DNA of 64,000 bases from Mycolicibacterium houstonense (GTDB lineage: Bacteria; Actinomycetota; Actinomycetes; Mycobacteriales; Mycobacteriaceae), in the NCBI RefSeq assembly GCF_900078665.2, contig NZ_LT546207.1, forward strand, positions 1,545,011-1,609,010, given 5' to 3'. The translations under genes were made by a program, and so were the position numbers. Below, in pieces: positions 38,551 through 48,383 of the stretch. The notes under the pieces were generated by a model, which saw only the letters and a list, made by a program, of their open reading frames with translations, had not been told where the DNA came from and did no database searches. The first letter of the stretch is position 1, and every line of letters starts with the position of its first letter.

Positions 38551-39707
38551 GCGCTGGCCCGCTCGGAGGTGTCCGGTTCGACGATGCGCCGCAACGTGAT
38601 CGTGGACCGAGCCACCTCGGCGTTGTTCAGTACGCTTCGGTAGATCCGTTCGTATCCCGAACCGAACTGTCCGACGGCGAAGTGTGCGGCCACGTGGCGA
38701 CGGCAGGCCGCGGGATCGAGGGTATTGGTCTTGGTGACGGCATCGGCGAGCTCGTCGGGATGGTCGCAGACGAAACCGGTCACACAGTCGACCACCACCT
38801 CTGGCACCGCGCCGCCCCGCAGGGCGACCACCGGCGTGCCGCAGGCCATCGCCTCGATCATCACCATCCCGAACGGCTCTTCCCATTGCACGGGGAACAG
38901 CAGGCACCGGGCTCTCGCGAGCAGCTTTCTCTTACTGACTGCATCGGCCTGCCCGAACACGTGGTCGTCGTCGGTGAGCCGCGGTCGCACGTACTCCTCG
39001 AAGTAGGCCCGTTCAGCGGGCTCGTCGCACTTTCCGGCCAGCACGAGCGGCACGCCGGCCGCATGGGCGGCCTCCAACGCCAGATGCGCGCCCTTGTACG
39101 GGGCATACCGACCGAGGAACAACGCATAGTCGTCCTTGTCGCTGCGAAACGGCCAATCGTTGATCCGCAACGCGTTGTGCACACGGCCAACCCAATTCAG
39201 ATCCGGGGCCAACTCTCGCTGTCGGTCGCTGATCGCGATCAGGCCTACGTCGGTGCCCAGCTCACGGTAGTACGGATACAGGTCGTCATCGATTGGGCCG
39301 TGCACGGTCAATACCGTGGGTAGCCCGAGGGAACGGTAGGCCGCCGCATTGAGGGGGCCGGCGAACGTGTGGTCGTGAACGAGGTCGATCCCGTCGGTTT
39401 CGGCAAGGCGCTCGATCGCCCGGCGCACCTTGACCGCATGCATGATTTCGGGGTAAGGCTGGCCCAGCCGGTCGGACACGGTGCTTTCCCACAGCGGAAT
39501 GAAACGCTGTGCGGTCGTGCCCTTCTGGCCCGCACCCAGAAGGGTGACGTGGTGTCCGCGCGCGGTGAGCGCGTCGGCCAAGTCGGCGACCACAGCTTCG
39601 GTGCCTCCATACCCCTTGGGTGGGATGTCGAAATACGGTGGTGCGACCAGTGCGATGCGCATCGGTTCGACGGCTTCGGCAGGGGTGGCGAAGTCAGTGC
39701 CGCTCAC
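38547..39707 (-). CDS. glycosyltransferase family 4 protein
   Basis: A 386-residue GT-B fold, retaining glycosyltransferase. The acceptor half opens MRIALVAPPYFDIPPKGYGGTEAVV with the Gly-rich loop. LVHDHTF and VLTVHGP follow. The donor half has FLGRYAPYKG, LLFPVQWEEPFGMVMIEAMACGTPVVA (E-x7-E motif) and GGAVPEVV. Closest group: GT4 enzymes using nucleotide sugars for small glycosides or glucans. The GTG start is fixed by an AAAGGAGG seven bases upstream. It is the first gene of a two-gene operon with the debranching enzyme, behind a perfect CIRCE element. Inference: the pair makes and trims an alpha-glucoside or glucan under stress. Confidence 0.9.
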   Translation of the reverse strand: MSGTDFATPAEAVEPMRIALVAPPYFDIPPKGYGGTEAVVADLADALTARGHHVTLLGAGQKGTTAQRFIPLWESTVSDRLGQPYPEIMHAVKVRRAIERLAETDGIDLVHDHTFAGPLNAAAYRSLGLPTVLTVHGPIDDDLYPYYRELGTDVGLIAISDRQRELAPDLNWVGRVHNALRINDWPFRSDKDDYALFLGRYAPYKGAHLALEAAHAAGVPLVLAGKCDEPAERAYFEEYVRPRLTDDDHVFGQADAVSKRKLLARARCLLFPVQWEEPFGMVMIEAMACGTPVVALRGGAVPEVVVDCVTGFVCDHPDELADAVTKTNTLDPAACRRHVAAHFAVGQFGSGYERIYRSVLNNAEVARSTITLRRIVEPDTSERASA

Positions 39708-39733
39708 ATTTACCTCCTTTGACACGGGCGGCG

Positions 39734-39760
39734 TTAGCACTCGGATCCGACGAGTGCTAA
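39734..39760. promoter_or_regulatory. CIRCE element (HrcA operator)
   Basis: TTAGCACTC and GAGTGCTAA flank a 9-base spacer (GGATCCGAC), an exact 18-of-18 match to the CIRCE consensus bound by the heat-shock repressor HrcA. It lies 27 bases upstream of the glycosyltransferase GTG and directly overlaps the end of its -10 box, the ideal position to block transcription. In mycobacteria CIRCE is known upstream of groE genes; none are encoded nearby. Confidence 0.93.
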
Positions 39761-39789
39761 TTATGGCGTATCGGTGGTCGCCTTGTCAT
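39760..39789 (-). promoter_or_regulatory. SigA-type promoter of the glycosyltransferase operon
   Basis: On the minus strand ATGACA (39789-39784) and CATAAT (39765-39760) are separated by 18 bases. Each differs from the TTGACA/TATAAT consensus at one base. The start point would fall inside the CIRCE element, so HrcA binding should block initiation. Confidence 0.65.
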
Positions 39790-40242
39790 CGGCGACTTCG
39801 ATGTCGATGCCTCGGCCACGGTGGCGACGCGCCACCGGGAGTTGTTGTGGCCGAATCGGACTCGGCTGGACGAAGCGCGGGGCGGTACGGGGCGGGTGGT
39901 GCCCCGGGCCGCTGGACGAAAACGCCGGCGCGGTCGAAAAGGGGGGCGCATATCCGCAGAATGTGGTTGCGTCCATCTCTGATTGGTGATATAAGAAAAC
40001 TATGTCTTGTGACACAGATTTATAGTCGGACGAGATGGAGGTTGAGTTGAGGCCGATGCGCACAGAATTGCTTCACGGGGTCGATCGACTTTATTCAGCG
40101 GTTTCTCGGAGATTGTGCGCTCCGGGTGATCATTCCGATCGGCCAGGAGGTCAAGCCGCGTAGTATCGCGATCCCCTGAGAGGGGCCATCGCGTCGTAAC
40201 CGCGCGCACGACATCAGCATTCCGAGCAAGGGGGAGTGTGAG
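39790..40242. other. intergenic region with a stem-loop
   Basis: About 450 bases between the CIRCE promoter and the next possible gene. Part of it (39975-40040) is clearly more AT-rich than the genome around it. Short open frames on either strand lack family-like sequence. A strong stem-loop lies near the right end. Confidence 0.4.
40167..40193. repeat. stem-loop / inverted repeat
   Basis: CGCGATCCCC and GGGGCCATCGCG pair around a TGAGA loop, with two unpaired C on one side. There is no U-run, so it is not an intrinsic terminator in the usual sense. It could be an mRNA leader structure or a protein-binding site for the gene starting at 40243. Confidence 0.45.
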
Positions 40243-40641
40243 ATGGTGATCGATATCGGCGAGCCTGTTGCGGTGGTCGATGAGGCGGCGGCGATCCTGG
40301 AGGCCGAGTGGTTACGCCTCGTCCGCGATGGCGGCTGGCATCAATCTGTCGAGAGCGTGTACGCGGGGTGGCCTGCCGCGTGTCCGGTGTCGCCCCGTGT
40401 GCGGGTGCTCACCTGCGCGCGGCACGGCCCACGTCTTGGGCATCCGCTCGAATCGCAGCGGTGCGCCCCGCCGCGGCGGCGTGCGACGCGGGTATGGGCC
40501 ACCCAACGCGCTCCTCCGGCGGCCGTCGAGGATCTCTGCACTGAGAGAAACGTATTTCGCTACGGGGAGGTGATGCGTCGACCAGTGATCGACAAGGTGG
40601 CGAGGCGGGTGTCGCCCGCGATTGAACCCATCCGGACGTGA
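40243..40641 (+). CDS. small hypothetical protein
   Basis: A possible 132-residue protein. The ATG is preceded by AAGGGGGAG at good spacing. The first 45 residues (for example AAAILEAEWLRLVRDGGWHQSVESVYAGW) have ordinary mycobacterial codon use. The rest is very Arg/Pro-rich and includes RVWATQRAPP. From memory, short mycobacterial proteins combining EWLRL-x-RGGGWH with VWATQRSPP exist as a lineage-specific family without known function, which supports this being real, but I could not check. No signal peptide or membrane helix. The last third could be spurious if a frameshift exists. Confidence 0.5.
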   Translation: MVIDIGEPVAVVDEAAAILEAEWLRLVRDGGWHQSVESVYAGWPAACPVSPRVRVLTCARHGPRLGHPLESQRCAPPRRRATRVWATQRAPPAAVEDLCTERNVFRYGEVMRRPVIDKVARRVSPAIEPIRT

Positions 40642-41033
40642 CCGCGGCCCGACGGTGTCGGCTGGCACGTATCGCCGCTCACGGCGGCAGACCCCGGTGG
40701 GTGACACCCGCCACGTGCTCACCACGCGAGTCGGTGCGCCGACTTCGTACAAGTCGGCCCTACCTGCGGTGGCTTCCGGATACGCACGACACTTCCCGGA
40801 GGCCACCGCATCCCGCTATTGCATCTTGGTTCCGTTGCGCCCCAACAGGTACCAAGATTGCGCTGGCCGCTGCTTCCGCCACCCGGCCGTCCATACTTGC
40901 CGGAGAATATGGTGAATGGCCAGAGATTTGGTCTGCCCCAGTATTTGGAAAACCTGTGCCGGCAAACATAGCCTTATTGCAAGGCGATGCCACCGTCGTA
41001 CGACGAGTATCGGGTGCGGGATGGAGATGAGTG
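40642..41033. other. intergenic region upstream of the HspR-like gene
   Basis: About 390 bases with a long but unlikely open frame (40638-41030, low-complexity Arg/Pro-rich translation). The right half is relatively AT-rich, as expected of a promoter region. TTGCCGG and CCGGCAA arms about 50 bases apart are the only dyad noticed. No recognised gene. Confidence 0.35.
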
Positions 41034-41396
41034 GTGACGAAGGATGACCGGGCTGCCCGGTCGGCGCTGGGCGTCTACGGAATCTCAGTGGCCGCCGAGC
41101 TGTCCGGGATCGGACCGCAGACCCTGCGCTTGTATGAACGTATCGGGCTGCTCACGCCGTCCCGTACCGCGGGCGGCACTCGGCGCTACAGCGATGACGA
41201 CATCGAGCGACTCGGACGGATCGCCGAACTGGTTGACCAGGGCATCAACTTGGCCGGCATTGCGCAGATTCTCTGCTTGCAGGACAAGAACATCCAGCTC
41301 GAATGTGTCAACACCGAACTCGAACTGCGCAACGCCGAACTCGAAGCCGCTCAACAGTCCAAACTTCCGCGGGGTGCGAACGCACGCCGTCGGTGA
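41034..41396 (+). CDS. MerR family regulator resembling HspR
   Basis: A 120-residue MerR-type regulator. The N-terminal winged helix YGISVAAELSGIGPQTLRLYERIGLLTPSRTAGGTRRYSDDDIERL is close in pattern to HspR, the repressor of dnaK/clpB heat-shock genes (ISVAAELAGMHAQTLRTYDRLGL as I recall it). It is followed by GINLAGIAQIL and a leucine/Glu-rich coiled coil (LECVNTELELRNAELEA) for dimerisation. It is probably a paralogue of HspR rather than HspR itself, as no dnaK operon is nearby. The GTG at 41034 is seven bases after GGAG; the GTG at 41031 is also possible. It lies about 1.3 kb from the CIRCE promoter. Confidence 0.85.
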   Translation: MTKDDRAARSALGVYGISVAAELSGIGPQTLRLYERIGLLTPSRTAGGTRRYSDDDIERLGRIAELVDQGINLAGIAQILCLQDKNIQLECVNTELELRNAELEAAQQSKLPRGANARRR

Positions 41397-41505
41397 ACGG
41401 CCGACGTCAACGCGAGCGTCAATTATCAAGCGCTGACGGGATATTCGAATTCATTCTCACGTCCGAGCCGCACGTGCAACCATCGGTTTGGCGTGAGGAG
41501 CAAAG

Positions 41506-41853
41506 ATGAGGACTGCACTTGCCGCGGTATTGATCGGGATGGCTGCCATCGGTGTGGCTACTCCGGCTAACGCAAACCCCAACCCGGGCGATCCCAACTG
41601 CATCGCGAACCCGACCCTGGCCGGCTGCGAGGGATTCGTAGCGCCCACCGGTCCGTCGGACCCCAACTGCATCATGTCGCCGATCTCTCCGGCGTGTGCG
41701 GGAGGTCCGTACGCGCCGCCGGCGCCGCCGCCACCCGTGGGCAGTGACCTGCCCGGGAGCACGATGCCTGACGGGATGCCGTACGGCAGCGGTCCGCCTC
41801 CGGGAATGTCCGGCATGCCGGGAAGCATCCCCGGTATGCCGGGGAGTATCTGA
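41506..41853 (+). CDS. small secreted Pro/Gly-rich protein with duplicated Cys motif
   Basis: A 115-residue exported protein. MRTALAAVLIGMAAIGVATPANA is a clear Sec signal peptide with cleavage after ANA. The mature part has two copies of a unit of about 18 residues, GDPNCIANPTLAGCEGF and SDPNCIMSPISPACAGG, each with two Cys that may form disulfides. A Pro/Gly/Met-rich tail (GMSGMPGSIPGMPGSI) ends it. GAGGAGCAAAG precedes the ATG. I know no function for such proteins. It is separated from the MerR gene by 109 bases, with its own promoter possible. Confidence 0.82.
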   Translation: MRTALAAVLIGMAAIGVATPANANPNPGDPNCIANPTLAGCEGFVAPTGPSDPNCIMSPISPACAGGPYAPPAPPPPVGSDLPGSTMPDGMPYGSGPPPGMSGMPGSIPGMPGSI

Positions 41854-41875
41854 GCGGGAGTCGGCGTCGAGGCGC

Positions 41876-42382
41876 TCAGCGTGCGGCACGCAGCAGGCGC
41901 AGTTGGCCGATCTCAGAGGCGTTCTTCGTCAGCTCGACGTTCAGCCACATCGCCATGTCGGCCAGTGACCGGCCGGAGTCCGGGCCCCACGGAAAAGCCG
42001 CCGGGGCAAGGAGATCCGTATCGGTCAACGATTCCAGCAGGCCGCTCCAACGGGCGCTGAGCACCCTGATCCGCTGCACCGCGGCGGCGGGACCGGGCCA
42101 GTCCACATCGGTGGGCGCCGGTGGCGTCTGTCCGTCGACGTGAGCCAGGGCGCTCGACCACCAGAAGATGATGTGCCAGGTGAGCCACCCGATGGTCGGC
42201 ACCGGAATGGGGTCGGGCTCGGTCTCGGCCCAATCCGGCCACCACCGACCGGACGGATCCTGGTGCACCGTCCACACCAGCGGACCGGGCTCCCACAGCT
42301 GATCGTCATCGGACAGTGCCGACAGGTGAAGATCGGCCAGTGCCCAGGCCAGCTCGAACTGTCGGCGCAGTTCGGCGATCAT
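41876..42382 (-). CDS. DinB family protein
   Basis: A 168-residue helical-bundle protein of the DinB/YfiT type. The start MIAELRRQFELAWALADLHLSAL and the stretch TIGWLTWHIIFWWSSALAHV hold the His residues that commonly bind a metal in this family, with a further helix SLADMAMWLNVELTKNASEIGQL at the end. DinB-like proteins in actinobacteria include mycothiol-dependent transferases and maleylpyruvate isomerases, so a thiol-transferase role is possible, but the specific metal triad is not certain. The ATG overlaps the thioesterase stop (ATGA). Confidence 0.8.
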   Translation of the reverse strand: MIAELRRQFELAWALADLHLSALSDDDQLWEPGPLVWTVHQDPSGRWWPDWAETEPDPIPVPTIGWLTWHIIFWWSSALAHVDGQTPPAPTDVDWPGPAAAVQRIRVLSARWSGLLESLTDTDLLAPAAFPWGPDSGRSLADMAMWLNVELTKNASEIGQLRLLRAAR

Positions 42383-43172
42383 GGCACCCGCATCACCAGC
42401 AGGGTCTGGGCCGAGGTGCCGATGAACCCCCGACGGTCGAAGATCTCGGCCGTCGTGGCGCCGATGCCGTCCGGGCCGATCGAGCCGCGGGCCCGCACCG
42501 CGAAGTCCGAGCCTTCCGGCAGCCGGTGCAGATGCACCGCGGTGTCGGTGTTCATGAAGATGAACTTCTCCGGATCCAGCGCCGCACCGATGCCGTTGGC
42601 GGAATCGACCACGAGCGCCAGCCGCTGCAGCGCCGTCGTCTCCTCGTCGTCGACCACCGGCGTCAGCGGGCTCATCCACGCCACGGCCGCCTCACCCTCG
42701 GCGGTACGTTGCCTGCGCCAGGTCACACTCTCCAGATAACCCGGGGCGCCTTCCCAGTTGTGCGCCACGTCGGCAGCCTTGCCCTCCACCAAGGGAGCGA
42801 AGCGGTCGGTGGCCACATCGCTGGTGTCACTGGGCGCCAGCAGCCAGGCCGTCACGCGTGCCACCGCGCGCCAGGTGCCGTCCGGCCGGGCTGCCTCCAT
42901 CTCCGAGACGACCATCGAGATACGTGACCCCGGCCGGTCCACCCACGCCCGGACCCGCACCGGCGCCACCGGAATCGCACCGAGGATGTCGAGCGTCAAT
43001 CGCCCGACGCGCAAACCGGAGTCCGCGGTCAGCTCCTCGATCGCCTTGGTCAGCAGTGCCAGTGGTGGCGAGCCGTGCTGGATCGCCGGATCCCAGTTGC
43101 TGCGGGTGTCGGCGGTGGATTCGAACAGCTGGTACTCACCATCGGTTCCGCGCCGATGGTAGTGACATCCGA

Positions 43173-43176
<4 letters not shown>
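42379..43176 (-). CDS. acyl-CoA thioesterase family protein (TesB-like double hot-dog)
   Basis: A 265-residue protein of the double hot-dog thioesterase group. The first domain has DPAIQHGSPPLALLTKAIEEL and RLTLDILGAIPVAPVRVRAWV. The second has LALVVDSANGIGAALD and MNTDTAVHLHRLPEG...RGSIGPDGIGATTAEIFDRRG. Such enzymes hydrolyse medium- or long-chain acyl-CoA. The usual catalytic Asp is probably in DSANG. The ATG overlaps the stop of the RecB-like gene (ATGA), and its own stop overlaps the DinB start, so the three genes are coupled. Substrate specificity not determinable. Confidence 0.82.
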
Positions 43177-44957
<1,781 letters not shown>

Positions 44958-45044
44958 CGACTGATCGTCGGCGTTTTCTGCCGCACGGTCGCCGACCGGC
45001 AAGGAACGCCGCCCTCCGGTAGAAACCGGCGCGTGTGAGTCGAA

Positions 45045-45338
45045 CTAGTCGTCGCTGTGGTGCAGGCCCCGCCGGGTCGAGAGCAGTTCGAGCTCGGGGC
45101 GGTCGGCGACCATCCGTTCGGCGGTATCGAGCACCTGGACCACGTGGCCGCGGTCGGCGGCGACCAGGGCGACGCCGATGCCGGCTCGGCGGTGCAGATC
45201 CTGCGTCCCGGTCTCGGCCGCCGACACCGCGAGCTTGCGGTGCAACTCGGCGATCACCGGACGGATCACCGACCGCTTCTGCTTGAGCGAGTGCACATCA
45301 CCGAGCAGCACGTCGAATTCGAGCCAGCCGATCCACAT
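45045..45338 (-). CDS. DUF503 family protein
   Basis: A 97-residue protein equal in length to Rv2117. It has the DUF503 opening WIGWLEFDVLLGDVHSLKQKRSVIRPVI, a ferredoxin-like alpha-beta core and DRGHVVQVLDTAERMVADRPELELL at the end. DUF503 proteins are small, dimeric and widespread in bacteria; function unknown. The ATG lies seven bases after the lppK-like lipoprotein stop on the same strand, so it is co-transcribed with it. It converges with trmI. Confidence 0.9.
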   Translation of the reverse strand: MWIGWLEFDVLLGDVHSLKQKRSVIRPVIAELHRKLAVSAAETGTQDLHRRAGIGVALVAADRGHVVQVLDTAERMVADRPELELLSTRRGLHHSDD

Positions 45339-45344
45339 GTCGGG

Positions 45345-45884
45345 TCAGCGTGGCGGGGTCGGAGCGGGCGGCTGGGCGCCGCCGCCCATCACGAGTAAGA
45401 GGTCGGCGGTGTGCCGGGTCAACTGCCACTCACCGCCGTGCTGGGTGAATTCCATCGGGAAACTGAAGTGACGCTCGGAGTCTTCTCCGCCGGCGGTGAC
45501 GTTGACGGTAGCGACCACGTTGGCCGGTTCGGTCTGTGACCAGGCCAGATCGGTGGCCTCAAAGGTCAGTGGGGCGAACCCGTTGTCGACCAGGGCGCGG
45601 CTGAACTTGTCGAGTGCGGCGGCATCGTCGGCGGTGCCCTGCTCTACCAGACCGACCTTGTCGGCGCCGGGAACGTTGACATCGGCCAGCCGGTACAGCA
45701 CACCGGTGAGGGCCTCGGCGGCGGGCAGCGGCGCGGTGGGCGCGGCCGCCGGTGCGGTGGTGGTCGGTGCAGTGGTTGTCGCCCGTGAGGTCTCGGCTGG
45801 GCCGTCGTCACTGCTGCACCCACAGAGCCCAAGTGCCGCCACGATCGTGGCGGCACTCAGGACTGCGATACGGCTGCGGTTCAA
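45345..45884 (-). CDS. lppK: lipoprotein LppK-like
   Basis: A 179-residue exported lipoprotein. The signal peptide MNRSRIAVLSAATIVAALG ends in the lipobox LCGC, followed by a Thr/Ala/Pro linker (about 30-55). The mature domain (about 60-165) includes LADVNVPGADKVGLVEQG and FEATDLAWSQTEPANVVATVNV, resembling the MTB12/low-molecular-weight antigen fold of the neighbouring gene. Position matches lppK (Rv2116). The start codon is a TTG preceded by a weak ribosome-binding site. Role unknown; anchored on the outer face of the plasma membrane. Confidence 0.82.
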   Translation of the reverse strand: MNRSRIAVLSAATIVAALGLCGCSSDDGPAETSRATTTAPTTTAPAAAPTAPLPAAEALTGVLYRLADVNVPGADKVGLVEQGTADDAAALDKFSRALVDNGFAPLTFEATDLAWSQTEPANVVATVNVTAGGEDSERHFSFPMEFTQHGGEWQLTRHTADLLLVMGGGAQPPAPTPPR

Positions 45885-45892
45885 CTACCTAC

Positions 45893-46396
45893 TCAGCCGA
45901 CGGCGGACAGCAAGGCCATGGCCGATCCCTTGGAGATCTGCCAACCGGTCGGGCTCGGGCCGACCACGAACTGGATGTTCTGGGTGGCGGTGCCGCCGGT
46001 GGCCGAGGTTGCGGTGACGTCGGCGTACGCCACGCCGCCCTGCTGATCGATGTTGGCGACGTTGAAGGTCAGCGGGAACTTTCCTTCGGCGGCGGCCTTG
46101 TTGTAGGCACGATCGGCGGCGAGGGCCTCGATGCGGCCGATACCGCCCTGGATGTAGGGGGCCTTACCGCTGAAGGAACCGCCACCGGCGAGCACCTGCA
46201 GGGTCTGCACCAGCGGCGACGCCAGCTCGGGCGCCGGCGCGGCCGGAAGCGGCGCACCGAACACGACCGGCTGGATTGCCGGCGATGCCGACATGCCGCT
46301 GGATGCAATGGAAGTCACACCCGCCGCTGCTCCGCCAACCACAGCGGCGGCTGCAGCTGCGGTGATAAAGCCGGTAACGAGGGTTTTCGGGGTCAC
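45893..46396 (-). CDS. MTB12/CFP-2-like low-molecular-weight secreted antigen
   Basis: A 167-residue exported protein. A Sec signal (TLVTGFITAAAAAAVVGGAAAGVTS) precedes a mature domain with QPVVFGAPLPAAPAPEL, IQGGIGRIEALAADRAYNKAA, FPLTFNVANI and GWQISKGSAMALL. From memory this order is that of the secreted antigen MTB12 (Rv2376c, CFP-2). The start is GTG with an AAAGGAC ribosome-binding site. It is followed after eight bases by lppK, whose mature domain appears related, suggesting a tandem duplication in which one copy is lipid-anchored and one free. Function of the family is not established. Confidence 0.87.
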   Translation of the reverse strand: MTPKTLVTGFITAAAAAAVVGGAAAGVTSIASSGMSASPAIQPVVFGAPLPAAPAPELASPLVQTLQVLAGGGSFSGKAPYIQGGIGRIEALAADRAYNKAAAEGKFPLTFNVANIDQQGGVAYADVTATSATGGTATQNIQFVVGPSPTGWQISKGSAMALLSAVG

Positions 46397-46498
46397 GACT
46401 GTCCTTTCGATCGGACCAACTGAACTTAGAGGCTAACAGTGGTGCTGGTGTGTCTAGTTCCTAGAGCGCACACAATGGCTGAATCGCCGGTAGCGTTG

Positions 46499-46519
46499 AA
46501 GTTGTTACTGCACCAACTT
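46499..46519. promoter_or_regulatory. inverted repeat in the mpa leader
   Basis: AAGTTG and CAACTT flank a 9-base spacer 22 bases upstream of the mpa start, just before its GGGAGGG ribosome-binding site. It could be an operator or an mRNA hairpin. A second short dyad, CTAG-TTC-CTAG, lies at 46454-46464. Significance is uncertain. Confidence 0.35.
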
Positions 46520-46541
46520 GCGGTGCGGGAGGGAGCGCAAT

Positions 46542-48383
46542 ATGAGTGAGTCAGAGCGTTCGGACGGCTTTGCCGAGAGCTTCTCGGCGGGCCACTCGCA
46601 GCCCATGTCCAGCGATGATGCCGCCGAGCTGGAATCGCTGCGCCGTGAGGCCGCGGTTCTGCGTGAGCAACTGGAGAACGCGGTAGGTCCCCAGAGCGGA
46701 CTACGTAGCGCCCGCGACGTCCACCAGCTTGAGGCGCGGATCGACTCGCTCGCCTCGCGCAATGCCAAGCTCATGGACACCCTCAAGGAAGCCCGCCAGC
46801 AGCTGCTCGCGCTGCGTGAGGAAGTGGACCGACTGGGCCAGCCGCCCAGCGGCTACGGCGTGCTGTTGGGCACCCACGAGGACGAGACCGTCGATGTCTT
46901 CACCTCGGGCCGCAAGATGCGATTGACCTGCTCGCCGAACATCGAGACGGCGTCACTCAAGCAGGGCCAGACGGTCCGGCTCAACGAGGCCCTCACCGTG
47001 GTCGAGGCCGGCACCTTCGAGGCGGTCGGCGAGATCAGCACGTTGCGCGAGATCCTGGCCGACGGGCACCGGGCCCTGGTGGTCGGGCATGCCGACGAGG
47101 AGCGCATCGTCTGGCTGGCCGAGCCCCTGATCGCCGTCGAGGACCTGCCGGAGGATTCCGAGTCCGCGCTCGACGACAGCCGGCCCCGCAAACTGCGCCC
47201 CGGTGATTCGCTGCTGGTCGACACCAAGGCCGGATACGCCTTCGAGCGCATCCCGAAGGCCGAGGTCGAGGACCTGGTGCTCGAAGAGGTGCCCGACGTC
47301 AGCTACAACGACATCGGTGGACTGGGCCGGCAGATCGAGCAGATCCGCGACGCCGTGGAGCTGCCGTTCCTGCACAAGGAGCTCTACCGCGAGTACTCGC
47401 TGCGCCCGCCCAAGGGTGTGCTGCTCTACGGCCCGCCCGGTTGCGGTAAGACGCTGATCGCCAAGGCCGTGGCGAACTCGCTGGCCAAGAAGATGGCCGA
47501 GGTTCGCGGCGACGACGCCCGTGAGGCCAAGAGCTACTTCCTCAACATCAAGGGCCCCGAGCTGCTGAACAAGTTCGTCGGTGAGACGGAGCGTCATATC
47601 CGGCTGATCTTCCAGCGCGCCCGGGAGAAGGCGTCCGAAGGTACGCCGGTGATCGTGTTCTTCGACGAGATGGACTCGATCTTCCGCACCCGTGGCACCG
47701 GCGTCAGCTCCGATGTCGAGACAACCGTTGTGCCGCAGCTGCTTTCGGAGATCGACGGTGTGGAGGGGCTGGAGAACGTCATCGTGATCGGCGCCTCGAA
47801 CCGTGAGGACATGATCGATCCGGCGATCCTGCGGCCCGGCCGCCTGGACGTCAAGATCAAGATCGAGCGGCCCGACGCCGAGTCGGCGCAGGACATCTTC
47901 AGCAAGTACCTCACCGAGGCGCTGCCGGTGCATGCCGACGACCTCGCCGAGTTCGGTGGGGACCGCGCGCTGACCATCAAGACGATGATCGAGAAGGTCG
48001 TGGACCGGATGTACGCCGAGATCGACGACAACCGGTTCCTGGAGGTCACCTATGCCAATGGTGACAAGGAAGTCATGTACTTCAAGGACTTCAACTCCGG
48101 TGCCATGATCCAGAACGTCGTCGACCGGGCGAAGAAGAACGCGATCAAGAGCGTGTTGGAGACCGGTCAGCCCGGTCTGCGCATCCAGCACCTGCTGGAT
48201 TCGATCGTCGACGAGTTCGCCGAGAACGAGGACCTGCCGAACACCACGAATCCCGATGACTGGGCCCGGATCTCGGGCAAGAAGGGCGAGCGGATCGTGT
48301 ACATCCGCACTCTGGTCACCGGAAAGTCGTCGAGTGCCAGCCGGGCCATCGATACCGAGTCGAACCTGGGTCAGTACCTGTAG
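46542..48383 (+). CDS. mpa: proteasome-associated AAA+ ATPase Mpa/ARC
   Basis: A 613-residue ATPase that binds Pup on pupylated substrates, unfolds them and feeds the 20S proteasome. An N-terminal coiled coil (about 25-95, [19 protein letters not shown]...) recognises Pup, followed by tandem OB folds (about 95-240). The AAA+ module has Walker A GPPGCGKT at 297-304, Walker B D375-E376 in VFFDEMDS, and sensor residues in GASNRED. The C-terminus ends Gln-Tyr-Leu, the penultimate Tyr needed to open the proteasome gate. The ATG follows GGGAGGGAGCGC. Its 3' end overlaps the convergent DUF418 gene by 13 bases and is followed by a strong terminator. Confidence 0.98.
   Translation: MSESERSDGFAESFSAGHSQPMSSDDAAELESLRREAAVLREQLENAVGPQSGLRSARDVHQLEARIDSLASRNAKLMDTLKEARQQLLALREEVDRLGQPPSGYGVLLGTHEDETVDVFTSGRKMRLTCSPNIETASLKQGQTVRLNEALTVVEAGTFEAVGEISTLREILADGHRALVVGHADEERIVWLAEPLIAVEDLPEDSESALDDSRPRKLRPGDSLLVDTKAGYAFERIPKAEVEDLVLEEVPDVSYNDIGGLGRQIEQIRDAVELPFLHKELYREYSLRPPKGVLLYGPPGCGKTLIAKAVANSLAKKMAEVRGDDAREAKSYFLNIKGPELLNKFVGETERHIRLIFQRAREKASEGTPVIVFFDEMDSIFRTRGTGVSSDVETTVVPQLLSEIDGVEGLENVIVIGASNREDMIDPAILRPGRLDVKIKIERPDAESAQDIFSKYLTEALPVHADDLAEFGGDRALTIKTMIEKVVDRMYAEIDDNRFLEVTYANGDKEVMYFKDFNSGAMIQNVVDRAKKNAIKSVLETGQPGLRIQHLLDSIVDEFAENEDLPNTTNPDDWARISGKKGERIVYIRTLVTGKSSSASRAIDTESNLGQYL

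Noticed and set aside
40638..41030. A 130-codon plus-strand frame before the MerR gene
   Set aside because: Low-complexity Arg/Pro/Ser translation, no ribosome-binding site and no recognised domain; half of it is AT-rich promoter-like DNA.
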